A DNA stretch of 64,000 nucleotides from assembly GCA_946811185.2 (NCBI GenBank), contig OX328104.1:53366505-53430504 (forward strand), read 5' to 3'. The notes under the pieces are model-generated. The model was not told the DNA's origin, did not search any database, and saw only the letters and a program-made list of their open reading frames with translations. Source of the DNA: Hippopus hippopus. Taxonomy: Eukaryota > Mollusca > Bivalvia > Cardiida > Cardiidae. Of this stretch, positions 1 through 12,900 are shown piece by piece (within the stretch, counting starts at the first letter, position 1; each line of letters starts with the position of its first letter). A program made the position numbers and the translations under genes.

Positions 1-745
1 CACCTTTGTCCTTACATAATTTTCTCCCGACCAAGATTCATTTCCAATAACAAATCTGAAGCTTCTTTACATTCTTTTAGGCCATAGAATTTTTTTTTTT
101 TTTTTTCATTTAAACACATTTATTTATTTGGTTGAAAATGAGTAGTTAGGGAACTATAATCCCTTCGTCAAACCATATCAGTAATACATCACAAATGAAG
201 CTTAGTAAGGTGTGTTCAGCCTCACCTGCTTTTGAGGGTCTTGAGCTCAATGGTGAAAATTTAGCAGACCCCCGGGTTCCATCCCCGTTTTGGATCCTCT
301 CTCGAAGCACTAGTTTTTCGTAGCAGTGTCCTTTGGCAAGGCACTTCAGAATCTTAGTCTTGTACTGGTTAAACCAAAAACTTACATGACTCATTGAGAT
401 GTCACTGTGATATGACTGAAACAGTTTTCAAAGCTGCATACGATACAATTTAATTGAGTTGCTTTATTAGTACACGGCTACTCCTGTTTACTATCTTCAA
501 CTTCAGATCTTCAGAGAAATGAGCGACGTCGACTCTTTTTCCTGGTATAAGGCAACAATGAAGAAGTTTTGTTGAACCATAATTTTAAATAAATTAATCA
601 GCAAGGAAGTTTGGAAATAATGTCTCTGTTTAATGGGGCAAATATTTCATTTCCAACATGTATGTCACTTATTATTTTTCTTATAAATGTAAGATATTCA
701 TAAATACACTCGTAATAACTGATTCAATTCTTACATTAAAACTAG
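1..745. other. Intron or 5' flank with a possible SINE-like fragment
   Basis: No coding exon was recognised here. A T-run at 90-106 followed by about 300 bp could be a retroelement on the minus strand whose poly(A) tail is that T-run. The stretch at about 290-350 on the minus strand contains a 'tgccttgccaaaggacac' block, which I recall from animal SINE tails. This assignment is tentative. The rest (400-745) is AT-rich with no visible structure. Confidence 0.3.
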
Positions 746-934
746 GTGCGCCAGTGTCTCAAGCTGCCAGTGTACACAGTTTCGACATTATTCCTATGCA
801 TCCGAGGATATTCAAAAGTTGGGTCAATGGGACAGAATTGCAGCAGACTGGATCACACACAAGCAACCGCTTTCCCTATTGATATAGTATACGACTTCGA
901 CGTGTTAACACCTCAGTGGGACAACATTAAACAG
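746..934 (+). CDS. Uncertain upstream exon of the FN3-like gene
   Basis: The segment lies between a possible acceptor (AG at 744-745) and a donor (cag|gtatcg at 934/935). It ends in phase 0, which fits the exon at 1154. The correct frame is doubtful: the first two thirds look more protein-like in a neighbouring frame, which stops near 882, while the last 50 bases are open only in the frame used here. Either the true acceptor lies further in, or a frameshift sits near 860-890. Confidence 0.4.
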
Positions 935-3900
935 GTATCGATACAAGTAATGATATTAAATGTTGAATTGTTAAGAGACAATGAACATTTCCTTTTGCAA
1001 ATATATAGTCTTTTAAAGATGTGAAACAGGTACTTCCTTCTTTAACAAGTTGTACTTCCTTCTTTAACAATTCTATACCGCAATATTTGTGGCGTCTTCG
1101 ATCAAGGTTTTTTGGTCCTTACCTTAAGTCTAATTTTCTTTTGTTTTTAAAAGGTGGTTCACAGCTTCAAAATGGATAACAAGTTGAAGATAATACATGA
1201 TAACGAGCTCAATATTGGTAATGCCGATATCACAGTCGGAGGAGCAATGATTTATGCTAGCGAGAGAAATGTATCTTGGTACCTTATGATGTCGCCGTAC
1301 ACACCTGTGTCTTGTACAGGTGATAACAAATGCATCGTGGAATCATCAACAAATGCTGGTTTTGTCATATTTCCACGCGAAGTAGTGAAGCCAAATATTG
1401 CCTATTATATTTGTGTTCATGCCGAAGAGACTGGCGTTCATCGGGAATATTTCACTGAGATAATGGCAGAAATTAGTTCATGCAGTAATGGATTTATTTT
1501 AGATGATACTGCACCAAAACCAGGAAAAGTTGTAATTGATCACCATAACGGTTATATTACGTCCAGAACTCTGGATGTTTCATGGAGAGATTTTACCGAC
1601 AATATAGACGCTGCAATAATAGGGTATCCTAGAAATATTTCATATTATCAATACAAACTTGGTAAGTGAAAATTTTCTGTTCACTCTTTGCTATAAAATG
1701 TATTGTTGTTTTCTTTCTCAGATCTTGAATAATAAGTCAAATTACTTAATTACAGGCACTACTCCAGATCATGACGATATTTTAAAATCTACAAATACTA
1801 GTGACAGAACATTGCTGGCTAAGAATGTGAATATCAAGGACGGCTCAACAATTTACTTCACAGTCACAGGTACTTTTATTATCATCAAATGCTCAGTGTG
1901 GTACTAGGCATTTCTAATGTGTTCTTGAAGGATTCTTGCACGATTCACCTATTAAGTATGACTTGATGAGAAAAATATCCAGTATTCAGATTCTTTGTAC
2001 CCCCTTTACAAACATTTTCATAAAGAATACGCACACACAGTGATACCGTTTAACGGATAATAGTTAGGTTTTACATATGTGTATGTAAGATGAAAAGTGA
2101 AAAATAACAAACACGAGAGAGAGAGAGAGGGATGACGACGACGACGACGTTTACAATAGCGCTGGAACAGTAATGCCTGTCCGGAAAGAGGTAAGCAGCT
2201 GATGTCTTTTATTTTATAACGCTGCGTAAAGAATTCAATTACTCCTTTTCAATTGTAGGATTTGACCATGCTGGGCTATATAAAACTGTGATAAGCGATG
2301 GATACTGTGTGGACACATCCGCTCCCGTGACAGGAAATATTATAGCAGCTGATAACCTTTATGACCGACTGTTTTCAAGTTCAAATGATTTAATGATACA
2401 TTTGAGAGATTTCAAAGACCATGAGAGTGGTATCGATCATTTTGAGATCGGCATCGGTTCGTCAGAGTATCTGGATGATATACTACCAGTAGCTGAGTAC
2501 TACTATGACGATGTTGAAGTTCACATACCAGATAATGACATTACTGAAGGCCATTTCTATTTTGTTTCAGTCACTGTAGGTATTTATGTACGTTGTCAAT
2601 ATTATAAATAGGCAATGTTTAGATCAAAGTGGTTTATGGATATCGGATATTGATTATTAATGGTGTTCTTAAAATGATGGTAGAATAACTATGGTTTGAG
2701 TACGTGCACATTGATATATGTCGATGGACTAACGACATTAACATAACTGTTCATGGTTAGATTGTATGAAACCTTTCCATTGTCCATGTCCTACCTACAC
2801 GATCGCCATACCTAAGATTTGTGAACAGATATGCCAAGAAAATCCTAATTCGATTACACTCGATATTATTATCAAAAATATCATCTTATATTCTAAAACA
2901 ATGCAAAATTAACATAAAACATTTTAAGGCTTTACTAACCAAAAAGTTCTGTCGCGTCCAAAAAGCCAAAGTTACGAGAGGAATTGTGAGGGCTCTGAAA
3001 AAAAAATACGCGGAAAAGCACTGTAATTCTCTCAAATATTGCTTGAATACAGAGAAATAGATACATAATTGCAAACAAGTTATTACTGTATTAAAAATAT
3101 CATTAAAAGTTAATATTTTAACAACCTTGTAAAGATATGGTAGTAATGGCAACGTCATTTTTCAAAACCCGGCCAAAAATGCAATAAAACGAAAGCATTT
3201 GTTGTACAGAAAACGATGTGTCTCTCTTGTGTCTAATCAGATATCTTTACCAAGATTTGTCACAATTTGGTACCAACTCTTGGCATGACCTTTATAAGGT
3301 TCCACTAACGTCTGACGTCATTTGAGTGTTTGACGGCCTGTTCCTTATTAGCGTGCGTCAAAATGAGTATTGAACAGAGAACTGCGGTTAAATTTTGTGT
3401 TTTAAATGGAAAATCAAGAAAAGAAACAATGCAAATGTTAATCAAGTCATAAATCGATATAGTAATAAGGAAAAGGCTTGATACAAATGGTATGTGCGTT
3501 AGGAAGAGGGTCATGAAAGTGTGATAGATAACTAGAGAAGCGATTGGCCGACGTCGATAACACAACGGAAAGAGTGCAGTAAAGTCCGCGCTTTTTTTCT
3601 TTTGAGTCCAGTGCCGACATGAAAAGCTTCTATTCATGGTGAAACGATGCCAAAAGTGTTTTACATTTCGATAAGAGTATTTTGATGAAGATTATATTCT
3701 TTAGACAGTTATTTCTCAAAGATATGCGGGAAAAAACAACATCTAATAAGTAAGACAAATAACGCGCCGTAAATTTGACGCTGGATGACGTTGGACCGGT
3801 TTTTGAGCGATGACGTTGCCATAACTACAATTTCTATATAAGTTATTGAGATACTGACATGAAATTTATTCTGCCAATATTGAATTATTTTGTCTACAAT

Positions 3901-6900
3901 AATTGATTTCGCAGCATTTAAGCAATATTTGAGAGAATGACAAGACTTAATAGTATGGTATGGTATGAAATAGATGAACTTACTTGCTGACTTTATGCAC
4001 ATATGTTATATTTTTTGTATCCTAATAGTTAATGAAATTGTTGTCACATGCATTGGATATTGTAATCAATGACATGCTTTGTAGGAAGATTGGACCAAGA
4101 TGAAGCTGTATGTCCTTATGTTGGTCTGTTCTCGTCAGTGCCAGATTGAGAGTTCAACTATTTTTCTTTTTTTTTTTTTTATCATTGTTAATGAACCGTA
4201 AACCGAGGTTTTTCTTCAATACACATGAAGTTTCTTTTTTATCAAACACAAATATACGGTTACGAAAGATCTTTTTCTTGCTTCCAGGCTGTTAACAGAG
4301 CCGGTCTAAAGTCTAGACCAAAGTCCATTCCAATCGTTATTGACAGAACAGCGCCTATAGCAGGTCAAATCATGGATGGAAATTGGACAGAAAAGGTAAG
4401 GGTGTTTTGTAATTTGGTTCGGAAAAAATGTACCAATGTGTTAAACGTGACAGTGAAAATATATATGTCAAACCTAAATTGGCTAATACCAATTTTGTGA
4501 ATTAAAAGAGATATACACGCACAAAACTAGAATCTTTTTCGCCAGGGAATCAATAAAGGCCCTTTTCTAGGAATCGAATACTTACCATGAAACGTTTTTC
4601 ACGGAGTTTGAGATGCAATTGCTGTAAACCTAGATATAGATCATTATACTACAATACGGAGGACTATATTTCGAACCTATGGACTAGCTAATCTTATCTG
4701 CGTATCAAGAAGCTATACATGCAATGAGGAACGTTGCACGCTCTGCAACAGGCCCAGTTGTTAAATACATGTAAGTATTTTGATGACGTTTACATAAGTC
4801 TACAGTCATGACGAAATCTATTTTTGTGATGTTTGTCAAAGACAATGTCACTATAAGTTCAATAGGGCATTTTGAAGATCATGTATAGTGTTTTGTGCAA
4901 AATCGAAGGAGGTAAATCCAATTAAACTCAATTTTTCTCAGACAAATAAGTGTTTCAATAGCATCCAGATATATAACTGAAAATGGCGTATTAAAATTAA
5001 CTAAATTAGGCAATCCGTCGTAGAAGTGTTTTTTGTTTTCCTTTTTATTAAAAAAAGCTTTACCCGCTGTATAGCCTTCTGTTGGCGCCATGATACACAC
5101 AATCTTTGTCAGTAAGAGGCTTGTTCGTCCCAAACAAGTTCGTCTTTGAGGTTGTTTGTCCGGATTTGTTCATCCCACATGATTTCACGCTACCCTATTG
5201 GATTTTGCATGAATATTTACAGATCGAAATAATAGACTGTAACTTATGGTAACCCAGCCTGCAATAAATGCAGTGCTTTGTTTAAAGTTGTTAGCTGCAG
5301 GACGCATGTCAAAAGTCATTTGTATGGGCGAAAGGGTAGTAGAAAAGCGTTTGTTTGCTTCTGGCTTATTTGTCTCGATTAATCTCTATCTCCTGAAGCA
5401 GTTTGCAAATGAATGACCTCACACTGCTAGCAGTATTATAAAACATCATCAGTTAACAACAGTACACCGTGTTCAAAAACGTCCAAAGTTTTCATGAATT
5501 GTTTTAATTGAGTACCGAAGTCTCTTTCACTCTCTTCTTGTGAACACAAAATCAATTTATTCTGATAATGTCTCTTGTTGATTATAGTAAATACTTGTAG
5601 ATGATATCATAATAAATTTATTTGTTATGCTAAACAAAGTTTTAAATAATAAAAATGTTTTTACCCATGGAAGCCACGATTTCATACCATTGTACATGTT
5701 CGTGCGATGTGTTTATATCATCTGAAGTATCTTGATACAAGAAGAAAAATTAATAACGTATATTTCAAATGTTCGCGCGCATCCTACTGCGCATGTGTTT
5801 TTGTCATGGATAGAAAATCAAACGTGCACCTTTGTATTTTTCGCACATATGGTAATACTATTGCTGCACTGAAACAAGTAGCACTGTCTCTTGGTAGTAT
5901 TAGTAAAGAGAAAAAATGGATCTGTGACCTGTCATCGTGAAATAATTAAAACACTGTTGACACGGCGTTACACAGCAAACAAGCAAACAAAACAGGACAT
6001 TTAAAGCTGCGGAAGTATAGCTGTTTCCATTTTGAAAATTATAGTGGAAAAAGGAGATATTGCTCCTTATGAGCAATTTCTCCTTTTCCCATTATGTCTG
6101 CTGAACTTTTATCCTATTTTTTCCCTTAAAAAATTAACTTCCACAATGACCTTCATCCCTGTTTTCTGACGAAACAAGCACGGATAGGTGCCACTTTTAT
6201 TTTTTCTTATTGTTTAGAATTATAAATACTATAAGTTTGGAAATTTTAAGAAAAATCTGTCCGTTAGAAAGTATGTATTTATTTAAGATTAACTCTGAAT
6301 TCGGTCAAATTATCTCCCCTTTTAACTCAATGGTCCATATGTACCACGCAAATTTGTACATTTACCATGCTCAAAACCAGGCTTTTATATATTTTTTGGG
6401 CAAAACTAAATGAGTTTTCATTAAAGTGATGTATATTTGTATATTCTTCTGGTAATTTTCCTGTTTAACTATTAAAGAAAAGTGTGTAAATTCCAATATA
6501 AGCTGAATTTTGAAGCTGTATATACCCTTTTCAAAGGCATATTTCTTAGAAACGAGCATGGTGACCCATAACTTTTTTTACTGTAATCTCTTAGAGACAT
6601 GATGAGCTTTGTACGTGCAAAGTTTTAAAAAAATCTGTCCGTTAGAAAAGTTTGTGATATACGTCGTTAATAGGGGTTAAATACCATTCTCAACAGCATT
6701 TCAGTATTTTGTGGCAGTCTGTACATCTACCAACCTGTTCCTGACAATTCCTCAGCTGTAGACAATATTCTTCCGAAGCCACTGACAGCTTCCTATTATA
6801 AGATTGTAAGTCTAGAAGTGAGAGCAGATTGAATTTGGTTGCGTCCATTTTTATTAATTGTTGAAAAGAAGTGGCGGTACCAATGTTCGAGCAAATTCTA

Positions 6901-9900
6901 ACTGGGTTCCCATGGATTACAAGGTTGAATTGCTACTGACTGCCTTACGGAGGATATGCAAGAAAAAATAAAAAAATATAACTGTGACTGACTGAAAGGC
7001 AATTACTGATATTTAACCCCTATCCTGCTATAAAAATACTTTAGTCTCTTTTATTCCTATTTTTTGACCAGTTAATTCATATTTACAGGGTTGTTGGCTT
7101 GATGTTATAAATTATAAACGACAGGTGTTGATAAAAATAAGATGTGCAGTCTTATTTTTGTCATCACTTGTCGAAAAGGACATCCTAGATCATGATAAGC
7201 AGGCTAAGAGTTATCATTATTCACAACTGCTTTCTGACAAAGGTATCAATTTGATTTGTAGCAAATATTTTGATGACATTGATTAGTAGCGAATATTTGG
7301 ATAGCATTTAGACTATTTTTTTCCTAATTATTACATCTACACAGTGACTCCCTTGACAAATGCCACACCAGTGCTTTCAAGGGTTTAAGTAACATTAGAG
7401 CTGAAAAGTCATTCCTTGCGATGAACGCTCGCAACCACTGCTTTGCTAAAGAAAATCAGTCAGTCAAAAATGATTATGCCTATCAGGTGCACTGATAGTA
7501 GACAGGGGCATTCGATATTTCAAAAGAAATGCTGTAAACCATACAAATAACTTCATCGAAAGACTGCAACACTTTGCACTGGTTTATATCATTTGAATCC
7601 TGTAGAGTTAAGCCTGCACACGAAGTAGACAAATAAGCATTACAGAAAACGAGTCCGTTACAAACATATCATGATTCAGATAACGAGACAGCTTCATGCT
7701 GCTCTATGCCTAAAATTCTTCTGACTCTTTATTTCAGTTCCATTTCTTTGCTTGGTGTAAACTGTCGATATCAATTGTGTTTCGGTTAGACCAAGTTAAA
7801 CTTGAGAATAGATTTCTTGTTTAGCGTGTTTTCCTTTGGCCACAATATAAAATGATTTTCTGACACTGATCGAAGGTACAAAACCGGGGCAAAAGAGTAC
7901 TTGTAATCTTTGAGTCGTATTGCGATTCTGTTCTGAAAAAAAAGCAGACCCCTTGGTGTCCTCGTCATACATATTACCTCATTGCTCGCTTATTGTAATA
8001 AGTGCTCGGGATAATCTAAGTAGACCGAATTAAATGGATCTCCTCCCCTCAGTCCAACTGTATACCCATATACATGTATTTTTACAGGCTGATGTTGATT
8101 TTCAATCTAATATTGACGTAATACATGGACACTGTACAGGATTTCATGATCAACAAAGCGGGATCACTTTTTACCGCGCAGGTTTGGGAACAAGCCCTTA
8201 TACTGATGACGTGAAAGCTATGGTCAATATAGGACTTCTTCAAGGTAGTAAACTTTGTAAAAAGCATTCAAGATCACTTAGTGAGATTTAGTTTAGAGAA
8301 TGTCTTATGGTGGAAATACTTGCACACATTAACTTTTTGAAACAGTGTATGTTTTAAATGAAATAGTTCCAGTTTGGACTGGCAGGTGTTTTTCCGGCTT
8401 ATATTACAAAAAAATTACTTACATTACTATAACTTTTGTTATACTTGTATCTACGCTGTTCTTTTCGAGTTTTTGTGGATTTGCAAACTGGAACTCTGTT
8501 TTTTCATCAGAATTTTCGTCAAACTTAGAATTATTACATCGGAACATATGTATGACCCATTTGTGAAGCTAGTTTAAGGAATGTTTTATGGTGGAAATAC
8601 TTGCGCAATTACCTTTTTGAAACAGTGTATGTTTTATATAAAATAGTTCCGATTCGGACCGGAAGATATTTTTACGGCTTATAATACAACAAATTTACTT
8701 TCATAAAGAAACTAGACAATATCGTACTATAATTGTTTTATCTACGCTGTTCATTTCGAGTTTTTGTGGACTAGCAAACTGGGAGCACTCTGTTTTTGCG
8801 TCAGACTTTCCATGAAATTTCAATTTATTACAGCGGGACATACATGTATTTACGACCCATTTGTGAAGCTATTACTTCAAAGCTAAATTCCATAATTTAC
8901 TGAGAACAAATTTCAAACAGAATTTTAAAAATAGCAAAATAATTGGGACTTACCAACATAGATTTTTACCATAACAGATGTATCATGGAGAGGGCTATTT
9001 GTACTTGGACAGAAGTATTACAGTACTTTTGAAGCCTGTAATGGAGCTGGATTGTGTCGTCAACTTACATCTGACGGAGTCATTTTAGACAATTCACCGC
9101 CAATTAGCGGCCTTGTCAAAGTTGGTCCGGGCAGTCATCACCAAAACTATCTCGGATACAAGTAAGTTTTAATCAAAGTTATAATATCGATTTTTTTGTA
9201 CATTATTTTTACAATATTGAATATTTAACACATTTAATGCATAATTTAGAATGATTTATAAAACTGCTTAACATATCTCAGTTACCTTTCACAATTATTT
9301 TCAGCACTTCTGTTCGGATACAATGGGTAGGATTTGAAGATCCTGAATCTGGTATCGAGAAATTTGAGGCATGTATTGGACAAAGACCTTTCTCGTGCGA
9401 CCTCCTGCCATCATTTTCTTGTCTTTTACAATCAAATATCATCAAAACTGGAATCGACCTACCACTTGGCAAAGCAATGTATGCGACAGTGGCTGCTTAT
9501 AACAAAGTCGGAATGAAAGTTACACAAACTTCCGACTATTTCATAATCGATTATAGTCCACCACAACTCGTAAAAAGTCCTCACATTTCGTCTAACAACA
9601 AATCAGCGGATGGCTTATATATTCAGTGGGAACAATCTGTTCTAAGAGCGCACTGGAAATTCGAGGACAACGAAAGTCCTATTGTGAGACACGAGCTTTC
9701 TTTACGTACCCATCACGAGGGTCACACACCAATCGAACATTTGGAAGTTGGTAATGTGGAAATGGTTGCAATAAGCCTCAAAGGAGATCAGTGGTTACAC
9801 AACGGAGATACGTATAGCCTCTTTGTGACCAGCTGTAACGCTGCTGGGCACTGCTCAACAGGGCATAGTAATGACTTACTAATTGATTCAACACCACCCT

Positions 9901-12900
9901 TTCTTGGTGGATTTAAGCCACCAATGACATGGCAGAATTTCATATCGGCAAATGGAACTATCAAAAGCACTCTGATGCTGACATGGTACGGATTCCAGGA
10001 CGAAGAATCCAATATTCAGTACTACTTTTTAACTGCAAGTAAATCTTATTCTGGTGATGAACTCACGGGTGGAACTATTACCGTAGGTGTTAACAGCCCT
10101 TCAGCTGAAGTAACAACAAACGTTACACTGACAGGGGCTTTGGTGGCTGATGACACCGTCGTTCTGTCAGTATGGGCTCAAAACAAAGCAGGACTTAACA
10201 GTTCAATAGGTAAAATATCTGTCAATGCGGTTCGAACCTCAAAACTAAGTATTGATATATCCATACACAGAGGGATTCTAGAAATTCAAAAGCATTCCTG
10301 CGAGGTCCATTTCTGTAACTATGATTGTACCTGCGCTGTTTTGGGACAGCCTTGTCTGGATTATGGAAGTGTTAAACCCTGTCAAGAAGTAAATGATACT
10401 TTAGATGAGGACTATGATGCTTATCAAGTTATAGATGTACTCTCAGGCTTAGAAGAGGCTCCTGAAAACATAACGGCATCGTCAGCTTGTTTGTCGGGAT
10501 TTTGGACAGCACGCGGCGATAATGTCACTCTTGCTCCTATAAGGTATGAATGGAGCGCCGGACTAGTTGGTCAACAAGTCGGTGAAGGTATTTTTGACTT
10601 GAAAGCAGAGCTCCCATGGAAAGATGTAGGATTACAACGCCACTTTATACATTGTCTCAAAGCTAACCACACACTTATACATGGCGAAAGATATATGATC
10701 TACGTTCGGGCTTGGTATGCTTTTGATATATTTATGGAATTCCGGTCGTCGTCGATAACTGTCGACAACACACCACCCACAATCAGACATGGACGGTTGA
10801 TAAAAGACTCAGACTCTTCCTGTCTCAAAGACTTCGATTTCATTGACTGGACAACCACAGTTACAGCATGTTGGGACGGTGTATTTAGTGAGCAACAGGG
10901 AAGAATCGCTTACTATTCTGTTGCCCTCGGCACGTCAACAAAAGGTTTGTGGTCTATGCTGAATTCACATCTGACTTAAATATTTTGCCATTTTAAAATA
11001 CATATAGCGTTCCCTGGATTGTTTCCTGTTGATCATTATATCATGTGCGTGCTCATAATCAAGCTCCGGCTTGAGAACAGGGAGTCGCTGGTTCGAATCT
11101 CCAGCTCGGCCAGTTTCTTTCAAAGAATTGATAATAGTCGTTGAGACAGGATTCACCATTCTGTCTTCGTTGATCATTGTTTCGACGATGGTTGAGTGGA
11201 AAAGCAGCCAGTGGCTTTGGAGAAATTCTGTGCGAAGTACGAGGTATGTTCGTAAATTTCGTGGACAATGCCGATATTTATAAAACTAACACACTTCTGC
11301 GAGTTTTATTTCCTTGATTACCTTTGGGTATGTCTTAAGCATTGTATGTAAAAAATACAAAGATATTGCGCCTACAATAAGTCGGATACCAATCATGCTT
11401 TAAACGATTCGAGCGGGACCCGGGCACAACAAACAACGCAATTAAATTGATTTTTCAAATTGTCGTCTACAGTCTATAACCTGACGAAAAATAAACTGAT
11501 CCTTATCAAATTTTCTCCCGTGCTAAAGGATGATGTCGACATCGTTTCCGGAAAACATAGACGATGACATCGTTGCCGTTCAAAATTTGTGTTCACAACT
11601 TCTGAAGCCTTAGGAAGTTGTCTTTGTCAAAATGGCCGAATTTAACGTCGCTGAACAACCGGCTATCATAAAAGTTTGCGCCAATCATGTAAAATCACCG
11701 GTAGATACCATGGAAACGCTGTCTGAAGCTACAGAAAAGCCAGCTGTATGTCGCTCACTGGTTAACAAGTGGCACAGGAGATTTTCGGACGGGCATAATT
11801 CAATCAACGACGACGAAAGAGATACGGGCGGCCAGGTCTCATTAACGCAGGATTAGCGGATTTGGTGAATATGATGGTTTATGAGGATCGTTGGGTCAAC
11901 TTTAAGGAACTGTCGGACCAAAATGTGTTGTAGGCAAAGGTCAAAATTTCTAGGTCTGAATTGTGTTTGATTATCTCATTATCACATTTTGATTCTACGG
12001 TAAGCACCAGACATCTTGTCAATACAATTTCAGAAAAAAGATATCCCGACGTCATAACGACGTCGACACCTGCCCCGGGTTCTTATCGGTATGTACAGGC
12101 CAATAAATGAAAAATTATTGATAGTAGCGGCACCCTTTTTCACACGTCGGCAGAGAAAACTTTGCTCTTTATGGTGATATAAGTTTCCTGCGCCTTATTT
12201 GTAAATTTACTAACTTCTTAACAATGTCCACGAATTTTCCGGACATACCTCGTATTTATAACAAAAAAAAAAAAAAAAGAAAGCAAGGAAAAGTGCCCTG
12301 ACCGCCGCGATATAAATTGATGTTTGAAACGGCATTATACACCATAAAATGAATCAATCATAATCACACTCTAATATTATATTCTACTTTTGAATTTTAA
12401 TTTCTATGTGAAAAACGATGGCAGCTGATGGCTTCCAGATTTTCTGTTGGATGATTTCAATCGATCGAGAGTTGTTCTAGAGATCATAATGAAATTAATT
12501 TCCCCTCGTGTACTAAAAATTCCTTGTATTTTCAACAGCTGATGATACATTAAAAACAACACCCGTAAGTTTGAACACAACTTATACAGTCAGTAAAGTT
12601 AATCTACGACATGGTACGAGGTACTTTTTCACGGTAACTGCTTACAACGATCTTGGCCTACATACGACGGCAGTTTCAGATGGTTTCATCATTGATACAG
12701 ATAACCCTAAATCAGGAATTGTCTTCAATACTAGATACCATAGAAACACGCTTTTCCAAAGTTCTAACAAGTCCATGAGTATCTCATGGCATGGATTTAT
12801 AGATCACTATTCAAGTATTCATTCCTATTTTGTGGCTATGATTGAAGAAACAAAGACGGACTTGGCAAATGTTACTTTTGTAAATGTTGGTCTGCAGGAC

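Larger units (their letters stand above)
2576..4287. other. Intron carrying a mariner-like remnant
   Basis: The intron is 1.7 kb. About 3,010-3,960 is the degenerate mariner-like element described separately. The flanking 2,576-3,010 and 3,960-4,287 are AT-rich, with no other feature seen apart from a poly-T run near 4,163-4,180. Confidence 0.6.
11035..12345 (+). mobile_element. tRNA-derived SINE split by a mariner insertion
   Basis: The left half has a B-box-like ggttcgaatctcc at about 11,091-11,103 and the block cagtggctttggagaaa near 11,209. The right half after the mariner has gaccgccgcgatataa near 12,300 and a run like cggcattatacaccataaa. Matching blocks occur in the same order in the intact SINE at 55,138-55,402. 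So one older SINE copy was cut in two by the later insertion. Confidence 0.55.
10945..12538. other. Intron with nested SINE and mariner-like element
   Basis: Nearly all of this 1.6-kb intron is transposon derived: a SINE from about 11,035, interrupted by a mariner-like element at 11,240-12,252, and continuing to about 12,345. The last 190 bp before the acceptor show nothing notable. Confidence 0.6.

Noticed and set aside
146..394. 82-codon minus-strand ORF as a gene
   Set aside because: It lies in the probable retroelement fragment; no domain or splice support.
4110..4295. Plus-strand ORF before the exon at 4,288
   Set aside because: Mostly poly-T derived Phe runs; only the final part overlaps the acceptor region of a real exon in another frame.
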